64,000 nt of DNA. Source: Duganella qianjiadongensis. GTDB lineage: Bacteria > Pseudomonadota > Gammaproteobacteria > Burkholderiales > Burkholderiaceae_D. This document shows, piece after piece, positions 63,531 through 64,000 of this stretch (the first letter of the stretch is position 1; each line of letters starts with the position of its first letter). The position numbers and the translations under genes are program-made. The stretch is taken from the NCBI RefSeq assembly GCF_009857915.1, contig NZ_WWCM01000002.1, positions 434,001-498,000 of the forward strand, written 5' to 3'. A model generated the notes under the pieces. The model ran no database searches and was not told where the DNA came from. It was given only the letters and a program-made list of their open reading frames with translations.

Positions 63531-64000
63531 ATGACGTCGAATACCGCCCCAGCAAGCAATCCCGTTCCCACGCCACCGGCCGGAGAAGAACCGCAGATTC
63601 AGATTTTCCTCAGGAAGATCCCCCTGCTGGCTGAACTCACTCCGGAGGAAATGGCTGCGATCAAGCCGGAATTGCGCATCCGCCATTACGCCAAGCGCGA
63701 AGTGGTGCTGCACAAAGGCGGCAGCGGCGACGGCCTGCTGTTCCTGCTTTCCGGTTCGCTGCAGGTGGTCGACATCACGGAAGATGGCCGCGCCATCGGC
63801 CTGCGCATGCTGGTGCCCGGCGACTTTTTCGGCGAAATCGCCCTGATTAACGGCTCCACCCGCTCCGCTTCGGTGGTGGCCATGAGCGATGTACTGGTGG
63901 CCTTCCTGCCGGCGCCAGTCGCCATGAACCTGTTCTCCCACTCGCCGTCGGTGGCGCGCCAGATGCTGCGCCACCTGGCCCAGAAAATCCAGCGCGACTC
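63531..64000 (+). CDS. Crp/Fnr-family regulator (cut by window end)
   Basis: The first 156 residues are in the window. A Pro/Ala-rich start of ~22 residues is followed by a cyclic-nucleotide-binding domain: VLHKGGSGDGLLFLLSGSL, then FGEIALINGSTRSASVVA, which retains the Glu and Arg-Ser-Ala phosphate-binding cassette used for cAMP. The C-terminal helix-turn-helix lies beyond the window. It sits 42 bp after the Slam-like gene, in the same unit as an adenylate cyclase. CRP-type palindromes occur upstream of three neighbouring transcription units. Confidence 0.88.
   Translation, partial: MTSNTAPASNPVPTPPAGEEPQIQIFLRKIPLLAELTPEEMAAIKPELRIRHYAKREVVLHKGGSGDGLLFLLSGSLQVVDITEDGRAIGLRMLVPGDFFGEIALINGSTRSASVVAMSDVLVAFLPAPVAMNLFSHSPSVARQMLRHLAQKIQRD

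Overview
The window looks like the chromosome of a betaproteobacterium of the Oxalobacteraceae (Massilia, Duganella or Janthinobacterium type). This rests on the housekeeping block yebC-purD-hemF-nadD-rsfS-rlmH-maf-rng, a PEP-CTERM protein, a DUF4214-containing surface protein, a VirK-type DUF535 protein and the GC-rich codon use of the core genes. No taxonomic search was possible.

Layout. Positions 1-3300 hold the start of a TonB-dependent receptor, a PEP-CTERM anchor J protein and two unrecognised proteins. Positions 3372-13485 are an integrated element of about 10.1 kb at the 3' end of a tRNA-Thr(CGT) gene. It is bounded by an 18-bp repeat of the tRNA end and carries its tyrosine integrase next to the tRNA. 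Its cargo is the IetA/IetS (AAA+ ATPase plus subtilisin) anti-phage pair, a zinc-ribbon protein, a ParB-like protein with a small partner, a serine recombinase with a res-like inverted-repeat site, an XRE regulator and small proteins. Positions 13668-43807 are mostly core: fbp, pepN, qor, mgsA, an EamA transporter, a PhoD phosphatase, the yebC-to-rng run, a DUF4160/DUF2442 pair, LPS genes (waaF, an O-antigen ligase, a GT2), a MASE1 sensor kinase with FixJ-type regulator, virK, dnaE and trhO.

Positions 43808-46494 form a second accessory insert of about 2.7 kb, bounded by a 40-bp near-repeat of the 3' end of trhO. It carries a Phd/VapC pair, a convergent YefM/RelE pair and a BPSL0067/STY0301 pair that may be an amidase effector and its immunity protein.

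Positions 46668-64000 look like one surface and signalling module. It contains a methyltransferase with regulatory domain, a five-gene type I secretion operon (ABC, HlyD, TolC, DUF6447, acyltransferase) and a 1324-residue S-layer/RTX-like protein that is the likely cargo. Next to these are a FecR-domain protein and, divergent from it, a CHASE2 adenylate cyclase, a Slam-like TPR/beta-barrel protein and a Crp/Fnr regulator cut by the window end. CRP-type palindromes of the form TGTGACG-N4-TCAC lie upstream of the S-layer gene, upstream of the secretion operon and in the fecR/cyclase intergenic region. The most interesting hypothesis here is a local circuit in which a CHASE2 sensor makes cAMP, the neighbouring Crp-like protein reads it, and the S-layer and its secretion system respond.
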